A program made the position numbers and the translations under genes. The notes beneath the pieces are model-generated. The model was not told the DNA's origin. It searched no databases and saw nothing but the letters and a program-made list of their open reading frames with translations. Positions 8,263 through 17,196 of a DNA stretch of 64,000 nucleotides are shown here, piece by piece; the stretch's first letter is position 1, and every line of letters begins with the position of its first letter. The stretch comes from RFSX01 sp964591455 (lineage in GTDB: Bacteria > Bacteroidota > Bacteroidia > Chitinophagales > Saprospiraceae). Location of the stretch: assembly GCA_964591455.1 (NCBI GenBank), contig CAZQDZ010000001.1, positions 62,001 through 126,000 on the forward strand, given 5' to 3'.

Positions 8263-10464
8263 TTAAGCAGATGGAGTTCCATATTGCAAATCAAATCTAT
8301 CCAAGTTCATAACCTTGGTCCATGCTTTGACAAAGTCTCGAACAAATTTTTCTTTGGAATCATCGCAAGCATATACTTCTGCAAGAGATCTTAGCACAGC
8401 GTTAGAACCGAGAACCAAATCCGCTCTTGTAGCTGTCCATTTAGATTTACCTGTTTTAGCAGAGGTCGCTGAATAGGTTTCTTTGTGATCATCTAATCCT
8501 ACCCAGTTAGAATCCATGTCTAATAGATTTCTAAAGAAAGCATTATCCAGTGTACCAATATTCTCAGTAAGTATTCCGTGTTTTGCACTGCCTACACCGA
8601 GTACTCTTAGTCCTCCTATAAGTACAGTCATTTCAGGTGCAGTCAATGTCAAGAGTTGAGCCTTGTCTATAAGCAAGTGCTCAGATCCAATGCTGAATTG
8701 TCCTTTGACATAATTTCTGAATCCATCGGCAGCAGGTTCGAGAACTGAAAATGACTCTACGTCAGTTTGTTCTTGAGACGCATCTACTCTTCCTGAAGTA
8801 AATGGCACTTCTATGTTCACTCCAGCTTCTTGTGCTGCTAACTCAATGGCTACATTGCCTCCCAATACAATAAGGTCAGCAATAGAAACTTTACTATTAA
8901 TTGAACCTTGTATTTTCTCGTAGGCACTTATTACCATATTAAGTTGAGCAGGCTTATTGACTTCCCAAAATTTTTGAGGTGCTAACCTGATTCTAGCTCC
9001 ATTGGCACCTCCTCTCATATCTGATCCTCTGTAAGTAGATGCGGAAGCCCAAGCTGTCTCAGCAAGTTCAGAAACTGAAAGTCCAGAATCTTGTATGGCT
9101 ATCTTAAGCGCGGTTACATCAGAATTAGAAAGCTTAGAACTATCAGAGTAAGAGAGAGGGTCTTGCCAAATTAATTCTTCTTGTGGTACCTCTGGTCCTT
9201 GGTATCTAATCTTAGGTCCCATATCTCTATGCGTTAACTTATACCATGCTCTAGAGAAGGCATCTGCAAAAACGTCTGGGTTTTCATAAAATCTCCTTGA
9301 GATTTTCTCATATGCTGGATCGAATCTAAGAGAGAGGTCTGTAGTAAGCATAGTTGGCTTATGACTTACAGAACTATCAAATGCATCTGGCATCATATCC
9401 GTCGCATTTTTTGCGACCCACTGCTGAGCTCCTGCAGGACTCTTAGTCAGCTCCCATTCGTGCTCAAACAAATTCTTGAAAAACAGATTAGTCCATTCAG
9501 TCGGTTTCTGAGTCCAGATGACTTCCAGTCCACTTGTGATAGCATCACCTCCTTTGCCAGAAGCATGAGCACTTTTCCATCCTAGACCTTGGTATTCTAT
9601 TGGAGCACCTTCTGGTTCTACACCTACTAGGGCATCATCACCAGCTCCATGTGCTTTTCCGAAAGTATGGCCTCCTGCAATAAGTGCGACTGTTTCTTCG
9701 TCGTTCATTGCCATCCGAGCGAAGGTCTCTCTGATATCTTTTGCAGCAGCAAGTGGGTCAGGATTACCTTCTGGCCCTTCAGGATTGACATAAATAAGCC
9801 CCATCTGCACAGCGCCAAGCGGATTTTCTAATTCTCTATCTCCACTATATCTTTTATCTCCTGCAAGCCAAACCGTTTCCATTCCCCAGTAGACATCCTC
9901 TTCAGGTTCCCATACATCTTCTCGTCCACCACCAAAGCCGAAAGTTTTGAACCCCATAGACTCTAGCGCTACATTACCAGTAAGTATCATCAGGTCAGCC
10001 CATGAGATTTTATTTCCATACTTCTGCTTTATAGGCCACAAAAGTCTACGTGCCTTATCTAAATTGCCATTGTCTGGCCAGCTATTTAATGGGGCAAATC
10101 TTTGTTGACCAGTACCTCCACCACCTCTTCCGTCTCCTGTACGATAGGTGCCAGCACTGTGCCATGCCATTCTGATAAAGAAAGGCCCATAATGTCCGAA
10201 ATCAGCGGGCCACCAATCTTTAGAGTCCGTCATAAGAGCTTCTAAGTCTTTCTTTAAGCCATCATAGTCCAAAGAATTAAAAGCAGCAACATAATCAAAG
10301 TCCTCATCCATAGGATTGGTTTTCTTAGAATGCTGCTTTAGTATATTAAGTTTAAGTTGCTTTGGCCACCAGTCATTATTTGTGGTGCCACCACCAGCTG
10401 TGGTTTGCTTCATGGCGCCATTGTGAAAAGGGCACTTACTTATATCTCCGTTAGAATTGTCCAT
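8263..10464 (-). CDS. katG: Catalase-peroxidase KatG
   Basis: This 733-residue haem enzyme removes hydrogen peroxide by catalatic and peroxidatic activity. All active-site residues can be located: the distal R98, W101 and H102 in RMAWHSAGTYR, Y225 (LIYVNPEGP) and M251 (ETFARMAMND), which with W101 form the Met-Tyr-Trp adduct needed for catalase activity, and the proximal haem ligand H266 in AGGHTFGKAHG. The degenerate second peroxidase-like half (from about residue 420) is complete. The length is normal. It is divergent from oxyR, 69 bp apart, which points to peroxide-induced control by OxyR. A terminator follows at 8161. Confidence 0.97.
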   Translation of the reverse strand: MDNSNGDISKCPFHNGAMKQTTAGGGTTNNDWWPKQLKLNILKQHSKKTNPMDEDFDYVAAFNSLDYDGLKKDLEALMTDSKDWWPADFGHYGPFFIRMAWHSAGTYRTGDGRGGGGTGQQRFAPLNSWPDNGNLDKARRLLWPIKQKYGNKISWADLMILTGNVALESMGFKTFGFGGGREDVWEPEEDVYWGMETVWLAGDKRYSGDRELENPLGAVQMGLIYVNPEGPEGNPDPLAAAKDIRETFARMAMNDEETVALIAGGHTFGKAHGAGDDALVGVEPEGAPIEYQGLGWKSAHASGKGGDAITSGLEVIWTQKPTEWTNLFFKNLFEHEWELTKSPAGAQQWVAKNATDMMPDAFDSSVSHKPTMLTTDLSLRFDPAYEKISRRFYENPDVFADAFSRAWYKLTHRDMGPKIRYQGPEVPQEELIWQDPLSYSDSSKLSNSDVTALKIAIQDSGLSVSELAETAWASASTYRGSDMRGGANGARIRLAPQKFWEVNKPAQLNMVISAYEKIQGSINSKVSIADLIVLGGNVAIELAAQEAGVNIEVPFTSGRVDASQEQTDVESFSVLEPAADGFRNYVKGQFSIGSEHLLIDKAQLLTLTAPEMTVLIGGLRVLGVGSAKHGILTENIGTLDNAFFRNLLDMDSNWVGLDDHKETYSATSAKTGKSKWTATRADLVLGSNAVLRSLAEVYACDDSKEKFVRDFVKAWTKVMNLDRFDLQYGTPSA

Positions 10465-10511
10465 ATTATTATTTTTTACAAAAATCCGAAAAACGCTTTA
10501 TTTACAATAAC

Positions 10512-10519
10512 TATATTTG
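10512..10519 (+). promoter_or_regulatory. -7 box of oxyR
   Basis: TATATTTG fits TAnnTTTG exactly and lies 14 bp before the first ATG of the oxyR reading frame. This supports a start at 10534 or 10537 rather than any start further upstream, inside katG. Confidence 0.5.
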
Positions 10520-10533
10520 TCATACAACTATTG

Positions 10534-11478
10534 ATGATGTCAATATCTATAAGTCAAATTAAATATGTGCTTGCTATACATAAAACAGGGAGCTTTAGTG
10601 CTGCAGCTGAATCCTGTTTTGTAACCCAAAGTACCTTGAGCACAATGGTGAAGAAATTGGAACTTGCACTTGACTTAGAACTTTTCGATAGAAAAAAGAA
10701 ACCGATAGAACTGACTCCAGAAGGAGAAAAGCTTATAGCTCAGTTTAAGGTCGTCTACAACGAATCGGAGAATCTAAACGACCTCGTACAAGAGACCAAA
10801 AAAGAATTTACAGGGACCCTTAATATCGGCATTATTCCTACGCTTGCGCCTTTCTTGCTGCCGCTATTTTTAGACAAGTTACTGCAGGATTTTCCTGAGA
10901 TAGATTTTTCTGTTTTTGAGATAACCACTGATAAGATTATAGAGAGAATCAAACTAAGGGAAATAGATGTCGGTATACTCTCACTACCTATTCAGGATAA
11001 AGAGATTAAAAACATCCCTCTGTTTCAAGAGGAGTTTTTAGTCTATGATACCAGAAAGCAACCCATCAAAGCCAAAAGTTATAGTGTGGAAGATATAGAT
11101 ATAGATAGACTGTGGTTGCTGGAAGAAAGTCATTGCCTGACAAATCAGATAAAAAAAATCTGTCACCTAAAAAGTAAGAGCAAAGTGAAAAACAATCTGA
11201 TAATTAAGAGCAGCTCTATGCTTACCATTTTAAATCTGATTCAGAAATCTAATGGTGTCACCCTGATACCTAAATTGGCAGCCAATCAAGAAAATAAAAA
11301 AGTTCAGAAAAACATATACCCCATAGAGTCGCCGGTGCCAGTGAGGGAGGTCGGTTTAATTATTCATGAAAATTATAACAAGAAACGCATACTCCATATT
11401 CTCCAAAAAGCAATCAAAGACGTTGTAGCACCTATTCTAGGTAAAACAAAGAAGGCAAAGGTCATAAATCCATTCTAG
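10534..11478 (+). CDS. oxyR: LysR-family hydrogen-peroxide sensor OxyR
   Basis: This 314-residue regulator has an N-terminal LysR winged HTH (AIHKTGSFSAAAESCFVTQS) and a C-terminal effector domain. The redox pair C201 and C210 (LLEESHCLTNQIKKIC) has the same nine-residue spacing and flanking sequence as E. coli Cys199/Cys208, which form the disulfide on peroxide exposure. The open frame extends upstream into katG on the other strand, but the consecutive ATGs at 10534 and 10537 are the likely starts. Divergence from katG makes it the probable activator of that gene and its own autoregulator. Confidence 0.93.
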   Translation: MMSISISQIKYVLAIHKTGSFSAAAESCFVTQSTLSTMVKKLELALDLELFDRKKKPIELTPEGEKLIAQFKVVYNESENLNDLVQETKKEFTGTLNIGIIPTLAPFLLPLFLDKLLQDFPEIDFSVFEITTDKIIERIKLREIDVGILSLPIQDKEIKNIPLFQEEFLVYDTRKQPIKAKSYSVEDIDIDRLWLLEESHCLTNQIKKICHLKSKSKVKNNLIIKSSSMLTILNLIQKSNGVTLIPKLAANQENKKVQKNIYPIESPVPVREVGLIIHENYNKKRILHILQKAIKDVVAPILGKTKKAKVINPF

Positions 11479-11575
11479 ACACCCTATCTATAATATATAT
11501 AAGTACTACTGTATAGAATCTATCACATTTTAATTAGGCGGACTTTGACTAATACTTTAGGGAGATTGGCTCTAA

Positions 11576-12022
11576 TTAAAATATGATTTTTCCATTCCAC
11601 CATTCCTTTTCTATAGTAGCATTTTGTTTTTCATAAAAGTCTAAGGCCAGTTGATTCCAATCGAGTACTTGCCATTTAATCAGTTTGCACTGTGTTTGCT
11701 TTGCATGGTTGACTGTGGCCTCAAATAATTGCTGACCGATGCCTGACCTTCTATAAGAAGCTTTAACCACGAAATCTTCCAAATAGAGCATTTTGCCTTT
11801 CCAGGTGGAGTAGGTATCATAGAATAAGGTCATTCCTACGATATGGCCATCAGACTCAGCTACAAAGCAATTGATGAGACCACTATCATAGGCCGCATGG
11901 TAGTCCACTAATGAGGCGGTAACAGCGAGCGGTTCCTTTTCATATATGGCTAATTCTATAACGAGTTTTCTAATTGACTCTAAATCAGCTCTTTCAGCTA
12001 ATCTTATATGGGTTTTTCTCAT
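11576..12022 (-). CDS. GNAT N-acetyltransferase, diamine/thialysine acetyltransferase-like
   Basis: This 148-residue single-domain GNAT enzyme has the acetyl-CoA motif A, LEDFVVKASYRRSGIGQQLF, including the R-x-x-G-I-G pyrophosphate loop. Its motif B region, WQVLDWNQLALDFYEKQNA, is characteristic of the spermidine/spermine (SSAT)-like subgroup. It would acetylate a small amine such as a polyamine or thialysine; the substrate is not certain. It is divergent from rpsL and stands alone. Confidence 0.82.
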   Translation of the reverse strand: MRKTHIRLAERADLESIRKLVIELAIYEKEPLAVTASLVDYHAAYDSGLINCFVAESDGHIVGMTLFYDTYSTWKGKMLYLEDFVVKASYRRSGIGQQLFEATVNHAKQTQCKLIKWQVLDWNQLALDFYEKQNATIEKEWWNGKIIF

Positions 12023-12057
12023 TACTATATCTTCACTGAGGCCATCATAATTTGTTG

Positions 12058-12088
12058 TTGTCTATGCTAAAAGTTTGTAGTACCTTTG
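12058..12088 (+). promoter_or_regulatory. Promoter of the rpsL-rpsG-fusA operon
   Basis: TTG at 12058-12060 and TACCTTTG at 12081-12088 are separated by 20 bp, a near-ideal Bacteroidota -33/-7 pair. It ends 36 bp before the rpsL ATG. Confidence 0.75.
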
Positions 12089-12124
12089 CACCTCAAATTT
12101 TCAAAGCAGTAAATATTGTAATAT

Positions 12125-12499
12125 ATGCCTACTATCAATCAGTTGGTTAGAAAAGGAAGGAAAAAAATCGTCGAGACAAGCAAGTCTAGAGCACTTGAGG
12201 GTTCTCCACAAAAAAGGGGAGTATGTACAAGAGTATATACTACAACTCCGAAGAAGCCAAATTCAGCGCTTAGAAAAGTCGCCAAAGTAAGATTGACGAA
12301 TGGAATAGAGGTTATTGCCTATATCCCTGGAGAAGGTCACAACTTACAAGAGCACTCTATTGTCTTACTAAGAGGCGGGAGAGTAAAAGACTTACCAGGT
12401 GTGAGATATACAATAGTAAGAGGGGCACTAGATACTGCTGGTGTAGAAGGAAGATTGCAATCAAGATCTAAATATGGGTCTAAGAGACCTAAAAAATAA
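12125..12499 (+). CDS. rpsL: 30S ribosomal protein S12
   Basis: This 124-residue protein of the decoding centre has the conserved loop TPKKPNSALRKVAKVRL and the PGVRYTIVRG stretch. The lysine-containing loop is wild type, so no streptomycin-resistance substitution is evident there. It is the first gene of the str operon, followed 5 nt later by rpsG. A strong promoter lies upstream. Confidence 0.98.
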   Translation: MPTINQLVRKGRKKIVETSKSRALEGSPQKRGVCTRVYTTTPKKPNSALRKVAKVRLTNGIEVIAYIPGEGHNLQEHSIVLLRGGRVKDLPGVRYTIVRGALDTAGVEGRLQSRSKYGSKRPKK

Positions 12500-12504
12500 G
12501 AGAT

Positions 12505-12972
12505 ATGCGTAAAAGAAAGCCTAAAAAGAGAATACTTCAACCAGACCCAAGATTCAATGACATAATGGTAACACAGTTTGTGAATAACCTTATGTGGGCT
12601 GGAAAGAAAACGGTAGCATATCACCTATTCTATGGTGCAATGGATATTGTACAGGAGAAAACAGGTGAGAATCCGCATGATGTATGGAAAAAAGCACTTC
12701 AAAACATTACGCCTGGAGTCGAAGTAAGATCAAAGAGAATTGGTGGAGCTACATTTCAAATTCCTGTGGAAGTAAGACCTGCAAGAAAAGTATCAGTAGG
12801 GATGAAGTGGCTTATTAAATATTCTAGAGCTAGAAATGGTAAAGGAATGGCTGAAAAATTAGCCAATGAAATCATGGCAGCAGCTAAAGGCGAAGGTGCT
12901 GCAGTTAAGAAAAGAGAAGATACACATAAAATGGCTGAAGCCAACAGAGCCTTTGCTCACTTTAGAACCTAA
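12505..12972 (+). CDS. rpsG: 30S ribosomal protein S7
   Basis: This 155-residue protein nucleates assembly of the 16S 3' major (head) domain. The typical start MRKRKPKKRILQPDPRF, the GGATFQIPVEVRPARK motif and the C-terminal HKMAEANRAFAHFR segment are present. It lies between rpsL (5 nt) and fusA (35 nt) and is co-transcribed with them. Confidence 0.98.
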   Translation: MRKRKPKKRILQPDPRFNDIMVTQFVNNLMWAGKKTVAYHLFYGAMDIVQEKTGENPHDVWKKALQNITPGVEVRSKRIGGATFQIPVEVRPARKVSVGMKWLIKYSRARNGKGMAEKLANEIMAAAKGEGAAVKKREDTHKMAEANRAFAHFRT

Positions 12973-13007
12973 GACCGGATTTAAAAAATTAGATAGAGAA
13001 TCAAACC

Positions 13008-15143
13008 ATGGCTAGAGACTTAAAATTTCTTCGAAACATTGGAATAGCGGCTCACATTGATGCCGGAAAGACAACAACTACAGAACGTGTACTATACTAT
13101 ACGGGACTTTCTCACAAAATAGGTGAAGTTCACGATGGTGCAGCTACGATGGACTGGATGGAGCAAGAGCAAGAAAGAGGTATAACAATTACTTCTGCTG
13201 CCACAGCAACCAACTGGAAGTGGAAAGATCAGGATTATCCTATGAATATCATTGATACTCCTGGACACGTTGACTTTACAGTTGAGGTTAATAGATCACT
13301 AAGAGTCTTAGATGGTTTGGTGTTCCTTTTCTGTGCAGTATCAGGTGTAGAACCTCAGTCAGAGACAAACTGGAGACTAGCTGATAACTATAACGTTCCT
13401 AGAATTGGATTCGTCAATAAGATGGATAGATCTGGAGCTGACTTCTTTTCAGTAGTTAAAGATGTGAAAGAAAAATTAGGCTCTGAGTCTATTCCACTAC
13501 AGGTGCCAATCGGTGCAGAAGAGAACTTCAAAGGTGTAGTTGACCTAATTACAGGTAAGGCCATTGTATGGAATGAACATGATATGGGTATGACTTATGA
13601 AGAAGTGCCTATTCCAGATGATCTAGTAGATACTGTAGCTGAATGGAGAGAGAAATTGTTGGAAGCTGTTGCTGAGTATGATGATACATTGATGGAGAAA
13701 TTCTTCGATGACCCAGACTCTATTACAGAAGAAGAAATGATTGCAGCAGTAAGAGGTGCAGTTCTGGATAATAAGTTTGTTCCTATGATGTGCGGTTCTG
13801 CCTTCAAGAATAAAGGAGTACAAGCTGTTCTAGACGCAGTATGTGCATTCTTACCGTCACCACTTGATATTGGAGGAGTTACAGGAACAAATCCTAAAAC
13901 TGATGCAGAAGTTGTAAGAAAACCTAGTAATGATGAGCCTTTTACGGCTTTAGCATTCAAAATTGCGACAGACCCTTACGTAGGTAGATTAGCCTTCTTT
14001 AGAGTATATTCTGGAACACTAGATGCTGGATCGTATATATACAATTCTAGATCTGATAACAAAGAGAGAATCTCTCGACTCTATCAGATGCACTCCAATA
14101 AGCAGAACGCAATTCCAAGTGTTCAGTCAGGAGATATAGCTGCAGGAGTTGGATTTAAAGACATCAGAACAGGAGATACACTTTGTGCTGAAGGGCATCC
14201 TTTAGTATTAGAGAGTATGGTATTCCCTGATCCAGTAATCGGTGTCGCTATAGAGCCAAAGACACAGAAGGATATTGATAAGCTAGGAATGGCTCTGGCT
14301 AAATTGTCAGAAGAGGATCCTACATTTAGAGTTAGATACGATGAAGACACTAACCAGACCATTATTAGTGGAATGGGCGAGCTTCACTTAGAAATTATCA
14401 TAGATAGACTTAAAAGAGAGTTTAAGGTGGAATGTAACCAAGGAGCTCCTCAGGTAACTTATAAGGAGGCATTAACAACAACAGTTGATCACACAGAAAG
14501 ATTGAAGAAGCAATCAGGTGGATCAGGATTGTTTGCTCAGATGGCATTTGAGCTAGGGCCTGCGGATCAAGAGTTTCTTGACTCTGATGAGTTTAAGTCT
14601 GGGAAAGATAAATTACAGTTTGTTAATAAGATAGTAGGGGGTAAGATCCCTAAAGAATTCTTCCCATCTATCATCAAAGGTTTCAAAGCGATGATGAACA
14701 ATGGTATCCTTGCTGGATATGGGATAGATTCTATGAAAGTGAAGGTTTATGATGGCGCTACTCACGCCGTGGACTCGAAGCCAATCGCATTCGAACTTTG
14801 TGCTAAAGAAGGGTTTAAAGCAGCTGCAAAGACTGCGAAACCAGTATTACTAGAGCCTATTATGGCCCTAGAAGTAGTGACTCCTGAAGAGTATGTAGGA
14901 TCTGTAATTGGTGACCTTAACAGAAGAAGAGGGTTGCCTAAAGGCCAAGATACAAGACCAGGAGGAGCTGTAGTTATTAGCGCTGATGTGCCTCTTTCTG
15001 AAATGTTTGGGTATGTTACATCATTAAGAACTATTACATCAGGAAGAGCTAGTAGTACCATGACATTTGATAGGTACGCCGCTGCTCCTCAAAGTGTTGC
15101 TAAAGAAGTTATTGAAAAAGCTAAAGGAGAAGTAAACGTTTAG
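13008..15143 (+). CDS. fusA: Elongation factor G
   Basis: This 711-residue translational GTPase drives tRNA-mRNA translocation and, with RRF, ribosome recycling. The P-loop AHIDAGKTTTTE (about residues 16-27), the switch II DTPGHVDF and the NKMD specificity motif are all present, followed by domains II-V ending in GYVTSLRTITSGRASSTMTF. The length is normal. It is the last gene of the str operon. No tuf gene follows; rpsJ comes next after 70 bp with its own promoter, the usual Bacteroidota arrangement. Confidence 0.98.
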   Translation: MARDLKFLRNIGIAAHIDAGKTTTTERVLYYTGLSHKIGEVHDGAATMDWMEQEQERGITITSAATATNWKWKDQDYPMNIIDTPGHVDFTVEVNRSLRVLDGLVFLFCAVSGVEPQSETNWRLADNYNVPRIGFVNKMDRSGADFFSVVKDVKEKLGSESIPLQVPIGAEENFKGVVDLITGKAIVWNEHDMGMTYEEVPIPDDLVDTVAEWREKLLEAVAEYDDTLMEKFFDDPDSITEEEMIAAVRGAVLDNKFVPMMCGSAFKNKGVQAVLDAVCAFLPSPLDIGGVTGTNPKTDAEVVRKPSNDEPFTALAFKIATDPYVGRLAFFRVYSGTLDAGSYIYNSRSDNKERISRLYQMHSNKQNAIPSVQSGDIAAGVGFKDIRTGDTLCAEGHPLVLESMVFPDPVIGVAIEPKTQKDIDKLGMALAKLSEEDPTFRVRYDEDTNQTIISGMGELHLEIIIDRLKREFKVECNQGAPQVTYKEALTTTVDHTERLKKQSGGSGLFAQMAFELGPADQEFLDSDEFKSGKDKLQFVNKIVGGKIPKEFFPSIIKGFKAMMNNGILAGYGIDSMKVKVYDGATHAVDSKPIAFELCAKEGFKAAAKTAKPVLLEPIMALEVVTPEEYVGSVIGDLNRRRGLPKGQDTRPGGAVVISADVPLSEMFGYVTSLRTITSGRASSTMTFDRYAAAPQSVAKEVIEKAKGEVNV

Positions 15144-15153
15144 GACAGATTAG

Positions 15154-15184
15154 TTGTATTACCAATTAATTAATTCTACATTTG
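15154..15184 (+). promoter_or_regulatory. Promoter of the S10-spc supercluster
   Basis: TTG at 15154-15156 and TACATTTG at 15177-15184 are separated by 20 bp, matching the Bacteroidota -33/-7 arrangement. It ends 29 bp before the rpsJ ATG. Confidence 0.75.
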
Positions 15185-15213
15185 CGCTCCTTTTGAGATT
15201 TTTATAAAAGGTT

Positions 15214-15522
15214 ATGAATCAAAAAATTAGAATCAAGCTTCGAAGTTATGACTACAACCTAGTTGATAAGTCTACTGAGAAGATAGTAAAAACGGTACGA
15301 AATAGTGGTGCTGTGATCTCTGGTCCGATTCCTCTGCCAACGGATAAAGAAATTCATACGGTGCTTAGATCACCGCATGTAAACAAAAAATCCCGTGAGC
15401 AGTTTTCACTCAGGACACACAAGAGACTATTGGAAATCTACACTCCAACACAGAAGACAGTGGATGCATTGTCTAAGTTGGAACTACCAAGTGGTGTAGA
15501 TATTCAGGTTAAGCTCACTTAA
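15214..15522 (+). CDS. rpsJ: 30S ribosomal protein S10
   Basis: This 102-residue S10 has the signatures IRIKLRSYDYNLVDKS and GPIPLPTDKE and the conserved SREQFSLRTHKRLLEI helix. Besides its place in the 30S head, S10 (NusE) joins antitermination complexes. It is the first gene of the S10 operon and is separated from rplC by 94 bp containing a stable hairpin. Confidence 0.98.
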   Translation: MNQKIRIKLRSYDYNLVDKSTEKIVKTVRNSGAVISGPIPLPTDKEIHTVLRSPHVNKKSREQFSLRTHKRLLEIYTPTQKTVDALSKLELPSGVDIQVKLT

Positions 15523-15554
15523 CTCCACGTTTTTTACTACATAGATTTATTTGG

Positions 15555-15580
15555 TTGATAGTAGCTCTTGTTGCTATCAA
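15555..15580 (+). other. RNA hairpin in the rpsJ-rplC intergenic region
   Basis: TTGATAGTAGC (15555-15565) pairs with GTTGCTATCAA (15570-15580) around a TCTT loop; the two mismatches become G-U wobbles in RNA. No T-run follows, so it is not an intrinsic terminator. It may be a processing or ribosomal-protein autoregulation element. The fold is seen; the role is inferred. Confidence 0.4.
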
Positions 15581-15616
15581 GATAGTATTGTATAATCACA
15601 TATATCAATATAATAT

Positions 15617-16237
15617 ATGAACGGATTAATAGGAAAAAAAGTCGGTATGACTAGCATCTTTGATGAGGCTGGGAAGAATATTCCTTGCACTGTCATAGAA
15701 GTATCACCTAACGTTGTATCTCAAGTAAAGACTGAAGAGTCTGATGGGTACAATGCAGTACAATTGTCTTTCGGTGAAAGAAAGAAAAAAAGGATGACTG
15801 CGGCACTCAGTGGCCATCTTAAAAAAGCTGGTGTAGCTTCTACGGTAAGGGTAGCTGAGTTTAGAAACAGCAACTTAGGTAAAGGCCAAGGTGATAAAGT
15901 TCAGATAGAAGATGTTTTCGCTGAAGGTGATATCGTGAATGCGGTAGGTACATCTAAAGGTAAAGGTTTCCAAGGTGTAGTTAAGAGACACAACTTCGGG
16001 GGTGTCGGACAAGCTACCCACGGTCAGCATAACAGACTTAGAGCACCAGGTGCAATAGGTGCTTGCTCTACACCTTCTAAAGTATATAAAGGAACGCGTA
16101 TGGGAGGAAGAATGGGAGGAAAGAGAGTAAAGACCATGAATCTAAAAGTGGTTAAAATATTTGCTGAGAAGAATTTAATGTTGATTAAAGGAGCCGTTCC
16201 AGGACACAAAGGCTCTTTGGTAATTATAGAAAAGTAA
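15617..16237 (+). CDS. rplC: 50S ribosomal protein L3
   Basis: This 206-residue protein binds near the peptidyl-transferase centre. It opens MNGLIGKKVGMTSIFDE and contains the long central extension GKGFQGVVKRHNFGGVGQATHG, whose Gln is the residue methylated by PrmB in other bacteria. It is followed 4 nt later by rplD. Confidence 0.98.
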   Translation: MNGLIGKKVGMTSIFDEAGKNIPCTVIEVSPNVVSQVKTEESDGYNAVQLSFGERKKKRMTAALSGHLKKAGVASTVRVAEFRNSNLGKGQGDKVQIEDVFAEGDIVNAVGTSKGKGFQGVVKRHNFGGVGQATHGQHNRLRAPGAIGACSTPSKVYKGTRMGGRMGGKRVKTMNLKVVKIFAEKNLMLIKGAVPGHKGSLVIIEK

Positions 16238-16241
16238 CATC

Positions 16242-16871
16242 ATGAAAGCTGAAGTTATAGGTATCAATGGAAGCAGCACTGGAAGGTCGGTAGACTTGCC
16301 AGATGACATTTTTGCTATAGAGCCAAATGAGCATGCTGTTTATTTAGCAGTTAAGTCTATTCAGGCTAATCAGCGTCAGGGAACGCATAAGGCGAAAGAA
16401 AGAGGTGAAATAAAAGGTTCTACTAAGAAGATTAAAAAGCAGAAAGGAACTGGTACAGCGAGAGCAGGTAGTATTAAGAATCCACTCTTTAGAGGTGGAG
16501 GAAGAATATTTGGTCCAAGACCAAGAACTTACTCAGTAGGTCTTAATAAGAAAGTAAAGACACTAGCAAGATCTTCAGCCTTATCGGCAAGAGCAGCTTC
16601 AGGTGCACTTAAAGTGATTGAAGATTTCTCTTTTGAAGCACCTAAGACAAAAGAGTTTGCGTCTATAGTTAATAGCTTGGAGGTGACTGATAAGAAAGCG
16701 CTTTTTGTTTTTGCAGAACCAGACAAGAATCTTGTTCTTTCTGCAAGAAATATATCAAACGCTTCTATCAAAGCAGTATCTAATTTTAGTACGCTAGATG
16801 TGATGAGAGCTTCGCAAGTATTTATTTCTGAAGCATCGGTAAAGCATCTAAAAGATAATCTTTCAAAGTAA
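16242..16871 (+). CDS. rplD: 50S ribosomal protein L4
   Basis: This 209-residue L4 has the tunnel-lining loop rich in Lys/Gly/Arg (KKQKGTGTARAGS, then PLFRGGGRIFGPRPR). In E. coli L4 represses its own operon; no obvious homologous leader is visible here, although the hairpin at 15555 is a candidate regulatory site. It sits between rplC and rplW (8 nt). Confidence 0.97.
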   Translation: MKAEVIGINGSSTGRSVDLPDDIFAIEPNEHAVYLAVKSIQANQRQGTHKAKERGEIKGSTKKIKKQKGTGTARAGSIKNPLFRGGGRIFGPRPRTYSVGLNKKVKTLARSSALSARAASGALKVIEDFSFEAPKTKEFASIVNSLEVTDKKALFVFAEPDKNLVLSARNISNASIKAVSNFSTLDVMRASQVFISEASVKHLKDNLSK

Positions 16872-16879
16872 TATAGACC

Positions 16880-17176
16880 ATGGGAAAGAGAGTACTTATA
16901 AAGCCTATTATATCTGAGAAAGCAGAAATACTTTCCAGTGAGATGAGCCAGTATAGCTTCATCGTGAATAAAAAGGCAAATAAAACAGAAATAAGGAAAG
17001 CTGTCCAAGACATGTATAGTGTCAAAGTAGCTTCAGTTAATACACTTACAATGCCTGGTAAGTCAAAAACAAGAAATACCAGATCAGGCGTGCTTAAAGG
17101 GAATGTTAGTTCTTATAAAAAAGCAGTCGTGAAGTTGCAAGAAGGTGAAGAAATAGATTTTTTCGGAGAAGTATAA
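16880..17176 (+). CDS. rplW: 50S ribosomal protein L23
   Basis: This 98-residue protein at the exit-tunnel rim docks trigger factor and SRP. It opens with LIKPIISEKAE and continues with the family pattern YSFIVNKKANKTEIRKAV. Start and spacing to rplB (20 nt) are ordinary. Confidence 0.96.
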   Translation: MGKRVLIKPIISEKAEILSSEMSQYSFIVNKKANKTEIRKAVQDMYSVKVASVNTLTMPGKSKTRNTRSGVLKGNVSSYKKAVVKLQEGEEIDFFGEV

Positions 17177-17196
17177 TAGCAGTATAGAATAGTATT

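Noticed and set aside
10357..10533. Upstream extension of the oxyR frame
   Set aside because: It lies inside katG on the other strand and has a non-ATG start. A -7 box and two ATGs sit at the family start.
13595..13960. Minus-strand 121-residue ORF inside fusA
   Set aside because: It is antisense to a conserved gene with no family resemblance; a typical shadow frame.
15144..15213. Missing tuf gene after fusA, considered as a deletion
   Set aside because: Bacteroidota usually carry tuf elsewhere and start the S10 cluster directly; there is no gene remnant here.
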